Assembly: GCA_020161655.1 (NCBI GenBank) | Contig: JAIUPC010000017.1 | Span: forward strand, 299,239-363,238 | Reading direction: 5' to 3' | Origin: Pseudomonadota bacterium | Lineage (GTDB): Bacteria; Pseudomonadota; Alphaproteobacteria; Rhodobacterales; Rhodobacteraceae | Length of the DNA stretch: 64,000 nucleotides | Shown here: positions 41,053 through 49,818 of the stretch, piece after piece | Layout of the letters: each line of letters begins with the position of its first letter | How positions within the stretch are numbered: position 1 is the stretch's first letter | Translations under genes and position numbers: made by a program | The notes under the pieces: generated by a model | Database searches by the model: none | What the model saw: the letters and a program-made list of their open reading frames with translations, nothing else | What the model was told of the DNA's origin: nothing

Positions 41053-41079
41053 GCGGGATGCGCCGATGGCGCGTCCCGC
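41053..41079 (+). terminator. Probable ftsH terminator
   Basis: A 12-bp stem GCGGGATGCGCC / GGCGCGTCCCGC with one T-G pair and a 3-base loop lies 27 bases after the ftsH stop. The following TTGCGGTTTG is only a weak T-tract, so termination may be incomplete and the next gene may be partly read through. Confidence 0.5.
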
Positions 41080-41103
41080 TTGCGGTTTGAAGGAGTGGCG
41101 CTT

Positions 41104-41886
41104 TTGGCCCGGCAAAGCGACTGGAACCCCGAAACCTACGCCCGCTTCCGCGACCTGAGGCTGCGCCCGGCGCTTGATCTTCTGGCGCGGGTCGGCGACC
41201 TGCCGGCGGGGGCGGTCGTCGATCTTGGTTGCGGCAATGGCGCAGCCGGCCCGGCACTGGCCGAACGCTTTTCGCCGGACCGCCAGATCGTCGGGCTCGA
41301 TTCCTCGCCCAACATGATCGCGGCCGCGGGGGCCAAGCATTGCTACGACAGGCTGATCGAGGCCGATGCAGCGGAATGGGCGCCAGCGGAGAAGCCTGCC
41401 CTGATCTTCTCCAACGCGGCGCTGCATTGGCTTCCCGGCCACGACGCCCTCTTCCCGCGCCTTGCGGGGTATCTGGCACCCGGCGGGACGCTCGCCGTGC
41501 AGATGCCCCGGCAGTACGGCGCGCCCTCGCACCGCTTCCTGCGCGACTTCGCCGCCGAGATGTACCCCGACCGTTTTACGACCGGCGACTGGACTGCGCC
41601 GGTCTCGACCCCGGTCGAATATCACCGCCTGCTGTCGCCCCTAGGCAGCGTCGACGTCTGGGAAACCGACTATGTGCAGCGGCTTGAAACCACAGGCGCC
41701 GGCCATCCGGTGCGCCGCTTCACTGAATCCACGGTGATGCGCCCCTATCTCGACCAGATGAGCCGCACCGAGACGGAGGCCTTCCTGCAGCGCTACGAAC
41801 AGGCGCTGGCGGCGGCATATCCGGCAGAAAGCGACGGATCGGTCCTGTTCCCCTTCCGCCGCCTCTTCTTCACCCTGACCGTCTGA
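41104..41886 (+). CDS. tam: SAM-dependent methyltransferase, trans-aconitate 2-methyltransferase-like
   Basis: A 260-residue class I methyltransferase with motif I VVDLGCGNGAAGP, IVGLDSSPNMI and the post-motif FSNAALHWL characteristic of Tam. Tam methylates trans-aconitate, an inhibitor of the citric acid cycle. The N-terminal WNPETYARFRDLRLRPA matches the family start. The likely initiator is TTG at 41104 with AGGAG eight bases upstream; a GTG at 41095 is possible. The next gene starts 17 bases after it. Confidence 0.8.
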   Translation: MARQSDWNPETYARFRDLRLRPALDLLARVGDLPAGAVVDLGCGNGAAGPALAERFSPDRQIVGLDSSPNMIAAAGAKHCYDRLIEADAAEWAPAEKPALIFSNAALHWLPGHDALFPRLAGYLAPGGTLAVQMPRQYGAPSHRFLRDFAAEMYPDRFTTGDWTAPVSTPVEYHRLLSPLGSVDVWETDYVQRLETTGAGHPVRRFTESTVMRPYLDQMSRTETEAFLQRYEQALAAAYPAESDGSVLFPFRRLFFTLTV

Positions 41887-41903
41887 CCGATAAGGACCCC
41901 CGG

Positions 41904-42488
41904 ATGCCCGCTCTGATCGCTACGGATCACTATGCGACAGTCACCTGGCTTGGCCGCGTCACCGGCGCCCAGCAAGGCATCGCCTCGGTTGCCGCCGAAA
42001 GCCTGACGCTGACGTTCGCCGGTGCCGCGGGCGAGGCGCATTCCGGCATGACGCGCCCGTCCTGTTCGCGCGTCATGGCGCTTTATCCGCGCGACACGGT
42101 AATCCGCAACACAAGGCAGCTGGCGATCGCCTCGGCCGAGGACCTGCGCGCCATCGCTGCAGAAATGGGCCTCGAACATCTCGCGCCCGAATATCTCGGG
42201 CTGTCGCTGGTTCTGGAGGGGATCGCCGACTTCAACCACATCCCGCCATCCTCGCGGCTGCAGGCGGAAGGCGGTGCGACCCTGACCGTCGACATGGAGA
42301 ACCGGCCCTGCACGCTCCCCTCGCGGGAAATCGAGGCGGCGCATCCCGGCTTCGGCAAAGCCTTCAAGCCAGCCGCTGCCGGTCGTCGCGGTGTCGTCGC
42401 CTGGGTGGAGCGGGAAGGTCCGCTTTCGCTTGGGGAGCGGTTGCGCCTCTTTGTCCCCGATCAGCCCGTCTGGGCGGGCAATCGCTGA
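41904..42488 (+). CDS. MOSC domain-containing protein
   Basis: A 194-residue protein with MOSC-domain features: RDTVIRNTRQLAIASAEDL, the central LAPEYLGLSLVLEGIADFNHIPPSSRL, and the conserved cysteine in MENRPCTLPS followed by GRRGVVAWVEREGPLS. MOSC domains carry sulfur in molybdenum-cofactor sulfuration or related metal-sulfur chemistry; no molybdenum genes are nearby, so the specific role is open. It is probably co-transcribed with the methyltransferase. Confidence 0.82.
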   Translation: MPALIATDHYATVTWLGRVTGAQQGIASVAAESLTLTFAGAAGEAHSGMTRPSCSRVMALYPRDTVIRNTRQLAIASAEDLRAIAAEMGLEHLAPEYLGLSLVLEGIADFNHIPPSSRLQAEGGATLTVDMENRPCTLPSREIEAAHPGFGKAFKPAAAGRRGVVAWVEREGPLSLGERLRLFVPDQPVWAGNR

Positions 42489-42492
42489 CGGC

Positions 42493-42573
42493 TCAGAAGA
42501 TCAGCAGGACGGATGAGGCCAGAGCGAGGCCAAGGGCGAAGCCGGCGTTGACGATCAATGTGGCAGTGCGCAT
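42493..42573 (-). CDS. Possible 26-residue single-helix membrane peptide
   Basis: A short frame MRTATLIVNAGFALGLALAS plus SVLLIF, almost entirely one hydrophobic helix, starts at 42573 with AAGGAA seven bases upstream. It ends five bases from the convergent MOSC stop. The remainder of the 298-base MOSC-fhs gap holds the fhs leader, without a clear promoter. Small hydrophobic proteins of this kind are common but the evidence is only composition, ribosome site and position. Confidence 0.4.
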   Translation of the reverse strand: MRTATLIVNAGFALGLALASSVLLIF

Positions 42574-42786
42574 CCCGTCTTTCCTTTCCCGTTTCCGGTG
42601 TCGACGAAACAACCCGCCAGCGGCCGAAACGTTCCCGTGCCATTTTGTTGCGACCATTTCCGATGGGAAACACGGTCTGGCGATTCCGCCCGCGGAAAGG
42701 TCGGAAATCAGCATTGCAGCGACGGACATTGTCGTTATCACCCAATCTGACGGCCGAAAAATCGGTTGCAGGGAGATTTGGCAGAC

Positions 42787-44463
42787 ATGGCGTTCAAGAC
42801 CGACATCGAAATCGCGCGCGAAGCGAAGAAAAAGCCGATCCTTGAGATCGGCAAGAAGCTGGGCATCCCGGCAGAGCATCTTCTGCCCTACGGCCATGAC
42901 AAGGCGAAGGTCGGTCAGGACTTCATCCGCTCGCTCGAGGGCAAGAAGGACGGCAAGTTGATCCTTGTGACCGCGATCAACCCGACCCCGGCGGGCGAGG
43001 GCAAGACCACGACGACCGTGGGCCTTGGCGACGGCCTGAACCGGATCGGCAAGAAGGCGGTGATCTGCATCCGCGAAGCCTCTCTCGGCCCGAACTTCGG
43101 CATGAAGGGTGGCGCAGCGGGTGGCGGCATGGCGCAAGTGGTGCCGATGGAGGAGATGAACCTTCACTTCACCGGCGACTTCCACGCCATCACCTCGGCC
43201 CACAACCTCCTGTCGGCGATGATCGACAACCACATCTACTGGGGCAACGAGCTTGAGATCGACGCCCGCCGCATCGTCTGGCGGCGCGTCATGGACATGA
43301 ACGACCGCGCGCTCCGCGATATCGTCGTCAACCTTGGCGGCGTCTCGAACGGCTTCCCGCGCCAGACCGGCTTTGACATCACCGTGGCTTCGGAAGTCAT
43401 GGCGATCCTCTGCCTGTCGAACGATCTTGAAGACCTGCAGAAGCGGCTGGGCGACATCGTGGTCGCCTATACCCGCGCCAAGCAGCCGATCTATGCCCGC
43501 GACATCAAGGCCGATGGCGCGATGACGGTGCTTCTGAAGGATGCGATGCAGCCCAATCTGGTGCAGACGCTGGAAAACAACCCGGCCTTCGTCCACGGCG
43601 GCCCGTTTGCCAACATCGCCCACGGCTGCAACTCGGTCATCGCGACGAAGACCGCGCTGAAGCTTGGCGAATATGTCGTGACCGAAGCCGGTTTCGGTGC
43701 CGACCTTGGGGCCGAGAAGTTCTTCGACATCAAGTGCCGCAAGGCGGGCCTGAAGCCCTCGGCGGCGGTGATCGTCGCCACGGTCCGCGCCATGAAGATG
43801 AACGGCGGCGTTGCCAAGGCCGACCTTGGCACCGAGAATGTGGAGGCCGTGAAGAAGGGCTGCCCGAACCTTGGCCGCCACATCGCCAACGTGAAGTCCT
43901 TCGGCGTTCCGGTCGTCGTCGCGATCAACCATTTCTATTCCGACACCGATGCCGAGGTGGCGGCAGTGAAGGCCTATGTCGCCGAACAGGGCGCCGAGGC
44001 GATCCTCTGCAAGCACTGGGCGCAAGGCTCCGCCGGGATCGAGGAACTGGCGAAGAAGGTGGTTTCGCTCGCGGAAAGCGGTGCCGCGAACTTCGCGCCG
44101 CTTTATCCTGACGACATGGGCCTTTTCCAGAAGATCGAGACCATCGCCAAGCGCATCTACCACGCCGACGAGGTTCTGGCCGACAAGTCGATCCGCGACC
44201 AGCTCAAGTCCTGGGAAGAGGCCGGCTATGGCCATCTGCCGATCTGCATGGCCAAGACCCAGTACAGCTTCACCACCGACCCGAACCGCCGTGGCGCCCC
44301 CACCGGCCATTCGGTGCCGGTCCGCGAAGTGAGGCTTTCGGCCGGTGCGGGCTTCATCGTGGTCATCTGCGGTGAGATCATGACCATGCCGGGCCTGCCC
44401 AAGGTCCCGTCGGCGGAAGTGATCCGGCTCAACGATGAGGGCCAGGTCGAAGGCCTGTTCTGA
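42787..44463 (+). CDS. fhs: Formate--tetrahydrofolate ligase
   Basis: A 558-residue cytoplasmic enzyme joining formate and tetrahydrofolate with ATP to give 10-formyl-THF. The P-loop-like [14 protein letters not shown] is at about 67-80, and [19 protein letters not shown] and [19 protein letters not shown] are signature segments of the family. The start at 42787 follows GGGAGA. With folD downstream it forms a C1 module able to interconvert formate, formyl-, methenyl- and methylene-THF. Confidence 0.97.
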   Translation: MAFKTDIEIAREAKKKPILEIGKKLGIPAEHLLPYGHDKAKVGQDFIRSLEGKKDGKLILVTAINPTPAGEGKTTTTVGLGDGLNRIGKKAVICIREASLGPNFGMKGGAAGGGMAQVVPMEEMNLHFTGDFHAITSAHNLLSAMIDNHIYWGNELEIDARRIVWRRVMDMNDRALRDIVVNLGGVSNGFPRQTGFDITVASEVMAILCLSNDLEDLQKRLGDIVVAYTRAKQPIYARDIKADGAMTVLLKDAMQPNLVQTLENNPAFVHGGPFANIAHGCNSVIATKTALKLGEYVVTEAGFGADLGAEKFFDIKCRKAGLKPSAAVIVATVRAMKMNGGVAKADLGTENVEAVKKGCPNLGRHIANVKSFGVPVVVAINHFYSDTDAEVAAVKAYVAEQGAEAILCKHWAQGSAGIEELAKKVVSLAESGAANFAPLYPDDMGLFQKIETIAKRIYHADEVLADKSIRDQLKSWEEAGYGHLPICMAKTQYSFTTDPNRRGAPTGHSVPVREVRLSAGAGFIVVICGEIMTMPGLPKVPSAEVIRLNDEGQVEGLF

Positions 44464-44468
44464 CAGCG

Positions 44469-44527
44469 CTGGGGGGCTTCACGCCCCCCAGACCCCCTGC
44501 GGGGTATTTGGACAACGAAGAAGCAGG
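44469..44527 (+). terminator. GC hairpin plus TATTT-GGACA tail downstream of fhs (repeat copy 3)
   Basis: An 8-bp hairpin (CTGGGGGG / CCCCCCAG, 7-base loop, 44469-44491) just after the fhs stop is followed by ACCCC-CTGC-GGGGT then ATTTGGACAACGAAGAAG. The last 20 bases are identical, except for one or two positions, to the segment downstream of pckA. Probably terminates or attenuates transcription between fhs and folD. Confidence 0.6.
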
Positions 44528-44544
44528 CGACCGGAGAGAGTGGA

Positions 44545-45435
44545 ATGACCGCGACAATCATTGACGGCAAGGCCTTTGCCGCGAAGGTGCGGGCCGAGGT
44601 GGCCGGGCATGTGGCGCGGCTGAAGGAAGAGCGCGGGCTGGTTCCGGGCTTGGCCGTGGTTCTGGTCGGGGAAGATCCGGCGAGCCAGGTCTATGTGAAG
44701 TCGAAGGGCAAGCAGACGGTCGAGGTCGGCATGGCCTCTTTCGAACATAAGCTTGACCGCGAGACCTCGGAGGCTGACCTTCTGGCGCTCATCGACCGGC
44801 TGAATGCCGATCCGACAGTTCACGGCATTCTCGTGCAGTTGCCGCTGCCTTCTCATCTGAACTCTGAACTTGTCATCAACCGGATCGACCCGGCGAAGGA
44901 CGTCGACGGCTTTCATATTTCGAATGTCGGGCTTCTGGGCACCGGGCAAAAGTCGATGGTTCCCTGCACGCCGCTTGGCTGCCTGATGATGCTCCGCGAT
45001 CACCATGGCAAGCTCGCCGGGATGGAGGCGGTCGTCGTTGGCCGCTCGAACATCGTCGGCAAACCGATGGCGCAATTGTTGCTTGGCGACAGCTGCACCG
45101 TGACGATCGCGCATTCGCGGACCAAGGACCTGGGCGAGGTTTGCCGCCGTGCCGACATTCTGGTCGCCGCTGTCGGCCGGCCCGAGATGATCCCCGGCGA
45201 CTGGGTGAAGCCCGGCGCCACGGTGATCGACGTCGGCATCAACCGGATCGAGCGGGATGGCAAGCAGGTGCTGGTCGGTGACGTGGATTATGCCGGGGCT
45301 GCGAAGGTCGCCGGCGCGATCACGCCCGTGCCAGGTGGCGTCGGGCCGATGACCATCGCATGCCTTCTGGCCAATACGCTGACCGCCTGCTGCCGCGCCA
45401 ATGGCCTGCCGGAGCCGGAAGGGCTGACGGCCTAA
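44545..45435 (+). CDS. folD: Bifunctional methylene-THF dehydrogenase/methenyl-THF cyclohydrolase
   Basis: A 296-residue FolD. The catalytic region [14 protein letters not shown] with its Tyr and Lys lies at about 51-64, and the NADP-binding domain contains [13 protein letters not shown] and [10 protein letters not shown] near the end. It converts methylene-THF to formyl-THF with NADP. It follows fhs by 81 bases, and its stop overlaps the convergent thioesterase gene by four bases. Confidence 0.96.
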   Translation: MTATIIDGKAFAAKVRAEVAGHVARLKEERGLVPGLAVVLVGEDPASQVYVKSKGKQTVEVGMASFEHKLDRETSEADLLALIDRLNADPTVHGILVQLPLPSHLNSELVINRIDPAKDVDGFHISNVGLLGTGQKSMVPCTPLGCLMMLRDHHGKLAGMEAVVVGRSNIVGKPMAQLLLGDSCTVTIAHSRTKDLGEVCRRADILVAAVGRPEMIPGDWVKPGATVIDVGINRIERDGKQVLVGDVDYAGAAKVAGAITPVPGGVGPMTIACLLANTLTACCRANGLPEPEGLTA

Positions 45436-45860
45436 CCGACCGGCACCATCGTACCCTGAAGGAGCGCCACGAGCTTCCGCTGGCCATCCGTTTCTGCCTC
45501 CACCTCGGCAGTGACGATGGTCAGGCGGCGCCCCGCCTTGACGACCCGCCCGGTGGCGATCAGCCGGTCGCCTATGGCGGGCGCGAGGAGGTTGATCTTC
45601 ATTTCCGCCGTCATCACCTCAACCCCTTCGGGCAGGAGCGTCAGCGCGGAATAGCCGGCGGCGCTGTCGCCAAGTCCGAAGGCCAGGGCGGCATGGCCGG
45701 CGCCGTGCTGCTGGCGCGATCCCGGCAGGACCGGCGCGGCGATCACCACGGCGCCGGGCGCGACCGACAGGATCTTTGCCCCGAATGTCTCCATCATCGA
45801 CTGGCGCGCGAAGCTCTCGCGGATGCGGCGGTCGATTGCCGCGAGGTCGGGGTCAGCCAT
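45432..45860 (-). CDS. PaaI-family hotdog thioesterase
   Basis: A 142-residue hotdog-fold protein: [24 protein letters not shown] is the conserved active-site segment and [32 protein letters not shown] the strand region, as in PaaI-type acyl-CoA thioesterases. Substrate unknown. The ATG at 45860 overlaps the end of pdeM by eight bases and has AAGGA at proper distance; upstream ATGs at 45869/45866 are too close to it. Convergent with folD. Confidence 0.85.
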   Translation of the reverse strand: MADPDLAAIDRRIRESFARQSMMETFGAKILSVAPGAVVIAAPVLPGSRQQHGAGHAALAFGLGDSAAGYSALTLLPEGVEVMTAEMKINLLAPAIGDRLIATGRVVKAGRRLTIVTAEVEAETDGQRKLVALLQGTMVPVG

Positions 45861-46515
45861 GTGCATCATCCTTCGGGATCGGCACCGGCAGGGCCTTGCG
45901 CCCGGTCAGGATCGCCATCGCCCCGTCGAGCATCAGCCCGGAAAAGGCAAGATCGTCCGAGGAAAGCCCGCCGGTATAGGTGCCATAGGCGGGCAGGATG
46001 ACACGGGCGCGGTCGTAAAGGAAGCAGCGCCGGGACTGGCCGGCGAGGCGCATCTTCGGGTGGTAGTGGCCGGATACTTCGCCCTCAGCGCCAAGAAGCG
46101 CGATGTGGCGGAAGGTGAGGGGGCCGAGCATGAGGTCCGCCCGGTGTTCGCCGCCAAGTGCCACCGGCCCCGGATCATGGTTACCTTCGATCCAGACCCA
46201 ACGGCGCCCCGCCATCAGCCGCGCGAGCCAGAGCGCATGTTCTTCCGCAAGCTCCGACGCCTCAAGATCGTCGAAGCTGTCGCCAAGGCAGATGACGAGG
46301 CGCGGCGCGGTTGTGGCGATGTCGGCGTCGAGCCGCGACAGGGTTTCCGTCACCTCATAGGGCGGCAGCAGGGTGCCGCTCCGGCGGGCGATACGCTCGG
46401 ACTTGCCGAGATGCAGGTCTGAGACGACGAGGACGCCCTGTTCCGGCCAGTGGAGCGCACCGGAGGGCAGGGCGCTCAGCACGGAGCCGGACAATCGGAA
46501 AGCATGGGAACTCAT
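45853..46515 (-). CDS. pdeM: Ligase-associated DNA damage response endonuclease PdeM
   Basis: A 220-residue calcineurin-like metallophosphoesterase with the metal motifs SDLHLGK, GDSFDD, GNHDPG and GHYHP. PdeM is known as a companion of an Lhr-like helicase and an ATP-dependent ligase in a DNA-damage response gene set. Here the helicase lies 64 bases upstream on the same strand, and the thioesterase gene overlaps its end. The start at 46515 is the first residue with homology; the site before it (AGGGGG) is unusually close. Confidence 0.88.
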   Translation of the reverse strand: MSSHAFRLSGSVLSALPSGALHWPEQGVLVVSDLHLGKSERIARRSGTLLPPYEVTETLSRLDADIATTAPRLVICLGDSFDDLEASELAEEHALWLARLMAGRRWVWIEGNHDPGPVALGGEHRADLMLGPLTFRHIALLGAEGEVSGHYHPKMRLAGQSRRCFLYDRARVILPAYGTYTGGLSSDDLAFSGLMLDGAMAILTGRKALPVPIPKDDAHG

Positions 46516-46579
46516 CCCCCTGTCGTGCAGCGCGGGCTTGGGAAAGGCAACCGTCGTGTCAGGGGAAAGACCGTTTCCG

Positions 46580-48982
46580 TCACGCCAGCCCGGCTTCGGC
46601 CATGAGCCGGGTGGCGGCCTCTTCAAGAAGCCGGTCGCGGGCCGCACCTTCGACGGCGATCTTGCCGTGTTCGAGGAAAAGCGGTGCGGCGAAGGGTGTG
46701 ACGCGGTCGAGCCTCAGATGATCGATCCTTCCGCCGATGCGGTCGAGCATCGTCTCGATCCGGCCGAAAGAGACAAGGCCGCGCATCGCCTCTTCGCGGG
46801 TGATCTGCAAGAGGAGGTGGCCGGGGTCGTAGCGTTGCAGCGTGTCGTAGAGGATGTCGGAGGAGATCGTCGCCTGACGCCCCGACTTCCGCTGGCCGGG
46901 ATGGTTGCGCTGGATGAGGCCCGCGACGAGCGCCACGTTGCGGAAGGTGCGCTTCATCACCGCGTTGCTTTTGAGCCAGGTCTCAAGCCCGTCGCGCAGC
47001 GCCTGCCGGTCGAGAAGCGGTGAGACGTCGGGGACGGGATCAAGGCCCCAGATCAGCGTGGCATAGTCGGTGGCGACGAAGCCGAGGGGGTTCAGCGCCT
47101 CCTCCTCCATCCGCCGGGTCAGGAGCAGGCCGAGGGTCTGCTGTGCCGCCCGCCCGGCGAAGCCGTAAAGGCAAAGATGGGCTCGGCCTTCGGCGGGGAA
47201 GGTTTCGACCAACAACCGGCCGGGTTCGGGCAGGCGCGACACTTCGCGCTGAAGCGCGAGCCAGCTAGCGGTATGGGCGGGCAGGCCGGGCCAGTTGGGT
47301 TCCGTCAGATGCCTCAGGATGCGGTCGTTGAGCTGGGTCGAGGTGGAGAACTTGGTGCCGGAAAAGACCGCGATCTTCGGTTCGCGGCCCGGCGCGGGGG
47401 TGACCTCGAGCGCCATTTCGCGAAGGCCGACATAGCGCACGATCTGGCCGCCGATGAGGAAGGTGTCGCCGGGCGCGAGGGTGGAGGCGAAGGCTTCCTC
47501 GACCTCGCCCAATGGCGCGCCGCCGAAGCGGTTCTGCCAGCGGACCTTGACCATTTCGGCATCGGTGATGGTGCCGATGTTCATGCGGATGTCGCGCGTG
47601 GCACGGGGGTCGCGGAGCGTCCAGAGGCCGTTACGCTGCATCAGCCGCTGCCAGCGGTCATAGGCGCGAAGGGCATAGCCTCCGGTGGCGCAGAATTCGA
47701 GGCAGGCGTCGAACTCGGCGCGGCTCAGCGCGGCATAGGGGCCGGCGGAGGTGACCTCCCGATAAAGATCCTCGGCATCGAAGGGGCCGCTGCAGGCGCG
47801 GATCAGGATGTGCTGGCAGAGGACATCGCGTGGCCCCCGACCGCGCGGGTCGCCGTCAAGGTCGTGATCCCGGACGGCATCGAGGGCTGCCTGGCATTCG
47901 ACCACTTCCCAGCGGTTTGCGGGGACAAGGCTCGCTTTCGACGGCGCGTTGTAGCGGTGATTGGCGCGACCGATCCTTTGCACCAGCCGCTTGACGTTCT
48001 TCGGCGCGCCGACCTGGATCACGAGGTCGACATCGCCCCAGTCGATCCCGAGATCGAGCGATCCGGTACAGACGACGGCCCGCAATTCGCCCAGGACCAT
48101 CGCCGCCTCCACCCGTTCCCGCGCCTCGCGGGCGAGGGAGCCGTGGTGGATGCCGATGGGCAGGCCGTCTTCATTGGCAAGCCAGAGGTCGCGGAAGAAA
48201 AGCTCTGCCTGCGCGCGGGTGTTGTGGAAAATCAGCGCTGTGCGGTGGCGACGCACTTCGGCGAGGATGTCGGGGATGGCATAGCGGCCGCCGCCCCCAG
48301 CCCACGGTGGGGGCGTTTCGGTCGAGAGCATCGAGATATCGGGATCGGGGCCGGGATCGGCGTTCAGGATCTCGCAAGGATCGGGATGGCGAGCAAGGAA
48401 GCGTGCGATGGCCTCGGGGTCCTCGACCGTTGCCGACAGGCCGACGCGGCGGAGGCCTGGGCACAAAGCGGAAAGCCGCGACAGGCTGAGCATCAACTGA
48501 TCGCCGCGTTTCGATTCCGCCAGCGCGTGAATTTCGTCGACGATGACGCGGGAGAGGCCGGCGAAGATACGTGGCGCATCCTCGTAGCTGAGGAGGAGCG
48601 CCAGGCTTTCCGGCGTCGTCAGCAGGATATGCGGCGGATCGGCGCGCTGGCGCTGGCGGCGGGTGTAGCTCGTATCGCCAGTGCGGTCCTCGACCCGGAT
48701 CGGCAGCGCCATCTCGGTGATCGGGGTCGTGAGGTTGCGGCGGATATCGGCGGCAAGCGCCTTCAGGGGCGAGATGTAAAGCGTGTGGAGACCGGGACGC
48801 CCGTCCTCGGCCAGTTCCAGAAGCGTCGGCAGGAACCCGGCGAGTGTCTTGCCGCCCCCCGTCGGCGCCACCAGCAGAAGCGCCGGTGCCTCGGCGCGGG
48901 CGAGCATGTCCGACTGGTGCGGGTGGACCGTCCATCCACGCGCGGCAAACCAGTCGGAGAAGGGCGGGGGCAAGGGGCGCAT
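46580..48982 (-). CDS. Ligase-associated Lhr-like DEXH helicase
   Basis: An 800-residue superfamily-2 helicase with P-loop APTGGGKT near residue 39-46, ISPLKALAAD, TTPESLALLLS, DEIH in VIVDEIHALAESKRG, SATVEDPEAI, and helicase C motifs GSLDLGIDWGDVDLV and RIGRANHR. A C-terminal winged helix and Lhr-like beta-rich domain follow. Family length is 800-830. Members of this subfamily occur with PdeM and an ATP-dependent DNA ligase in repair; neither the ligase nor the associated exonuclease is in this window. Confidence 0.92.
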   Translation of the reverse strand: MRPLPPPFSDWFAARGWTVHPHQSDMLARAEAPALLLVAPTGGGKTLAGFLPTLLELAEDGRPGLHTLYISPLKALAADIRRNLTTPITEMALPIRVEDRTGDTSYTRRQRQRADPPHILLTTPESLALLLSYEDAPRIFAGLSRVIVDEIHALAESKRGDQLMLSLSRLSALCPGLRRVGLSATVEDPEAIARFLARHPDPCEILNADPGPDPDISMLSTETPPPWAGGGGRYAIPDILAEVRRHRTALIFHNTRAQAELFFRDLWLANEDGLPIGIHHGSLAREARERVEAAMVLGELRAVVCTGSLDLGIDWGDVDLVIQVGAPKNVKRLVQRIGRANHRYNAPSKASLVPANRWEVVECQAALDAVRDHDLDGDPRGRGPRDVLCQHILIRACSGPFDAEDLYREVTSAGPYAALSRAEFDACLEFCATGGYALRAYDRWQRLMQRNGLWTLRDPRATRDIRMNIGTITDAEMVKVRWQNRFGGAPLGEVEEAFASTLAPGDTFLIGGQIVRYVGLREMALEVTPAPGREPKIAVFSGTKFSTSTQLNDRILRHLTEPNWPGLPAHTASWLALQREVSRLPEPGRLLVETFPAEGRAHLCLYGFAGRAAQQTLGLLLTRRMEEEALNPLGFVATDYATLIWGLDPVPDVSPLLDRQALRDGLETWLKSNAVMKRTFRNVALVAGLIQRNHPGQRKSGRQATISSDILYDTLQRYDPGHLLLQITREEAMRGLVSFGRIETMLDRIGGRIDHLRLDRVTPFAAPLFLEHGKIAVEGAARDRLLEEAATRLMAEAGLA

Positions 48983-49017
48983 CGCCGCAGTCTAGGCAGC
49001 GACGCCCCTTCTGCAAG

Positions 49018-49818
49018 TCAGTGCAGGTGGCGCGCCTTGGAATTGCGCATCGCATCCTCGAAGGCGCGCGGCGGGGTCAGGTGCGCCCCGGCAAGGGCCG
49101 AGTCGAAGGCGTGTTCGACCTCGTGGACGAGCATGGTGATGCTTTCCTCGGTCTGCTGGCCGATGGGGCAGAAGGTCGGCATGTCTTCCGGTCTGTCGTT
49201 GCCTTCGCCGCCGCGTCCCGCAAGCTCAACGATCCGCGCCTCCTCGATGCCCTGCGCTTCGGCCCAGTCGAGCGCGATGCGCGTCACGGCGGTCGTGGTC
49301 GCGGCAAGGAAGTCGTTCATGACCTTGGCGGCCATCGCGGCGCCAAAGCTGCCCATGCGGATGGTCTTGCGGGCAATCGGCGCAAGAACGGGCGCGAGCG
49401 CCTCGATCCGGTCCTGCGGCCCGCCGAGGAACAGCGTCAGCCTGCCTTCGTCCGCCGCGCGGCCATTGCCGACCACGGGGGCGTCGATGAGGACGATCCG
49501 CGCGTCGATGCGGCCACGGAGCGCACGCACGTAGCGCGGCGACAGGGTGGCGGCGATGACGAGGGTCGTCAGCGACTTCACGTCGCGCGCAAAGCGCTGC
49601 TCTTCGAAGAGAAGCGCCTCGGTCTCGGCGATGTCGGCGGGGACGAGGATGAGCGTCCTCAGGCCCACGGAGAACCGCTGCGCGGCCCGCGCGCTGCGCT
49701 CGCCCGCGCCGTCGCCGGCATTGAGGCCAAAGGTTGCCACGGTGAAACCCGCCTCGGTCAGGCGAGCGGTGAGTGAGCGTGCGATCCGTCCCGATCCAGC
49801 GATGCCTATGCCATCCAT
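49018..49818 (-). CDS. NAD(P)-dependent beta-hydroxyacid dehydrogenase
   Basis: A 266-residue member of the 3-hydroxyisobutyrate / 6-phosphogluconate dehydrogenase superfamily. N-terminal Rossmann motif GIAGSGRIARSL, substrate-binding DAPVVGNGRAADEGRLTLFLGG, and catalytic lysine in KVMNDFLAATTTA. Substrate unknown. Shorter than typical HIBADH (about 290-300). It starts at TGATG overlapping the stop of the ATPase gene upstream, so the two are translationally coupled. Confidence 0.85.
   Translation of the reverse strand: MDGIGIAGSGRIARSLTARLTEAGFTVATFGLNAGDGAGERSARAAQRFSVGLRTLILVPADIAETEALLFEEQRFARDVKSLTTLVIAATLSPRYVRALRGRIDARIVLIDAPVVGNGRAADEGRLTLFLGGPQDRIEALAPVLAPIARKTIRMGSFGAAMAAKVMNDFLAATTTAVTRIALDWAEAQGIEEARIVELAGRGGEGNDRPEDMPTFCPIGQQTEESITMLVHEVEHAFDSALAGAHLTPPRAFEDAMRNSKARHLH

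Noticed and set aside
42493-44310. A 605-codon minus-strand frame opposite fhs
   Set aside because: It is a mirror of fhs codons; only its last 26 codons, outside fhs, could be a separate small gene.
47177-49534. A 785-codon plus-strand frame opposite the helicase
   Set aside because: The helicase on the other strand has all motifs; this frame has none.
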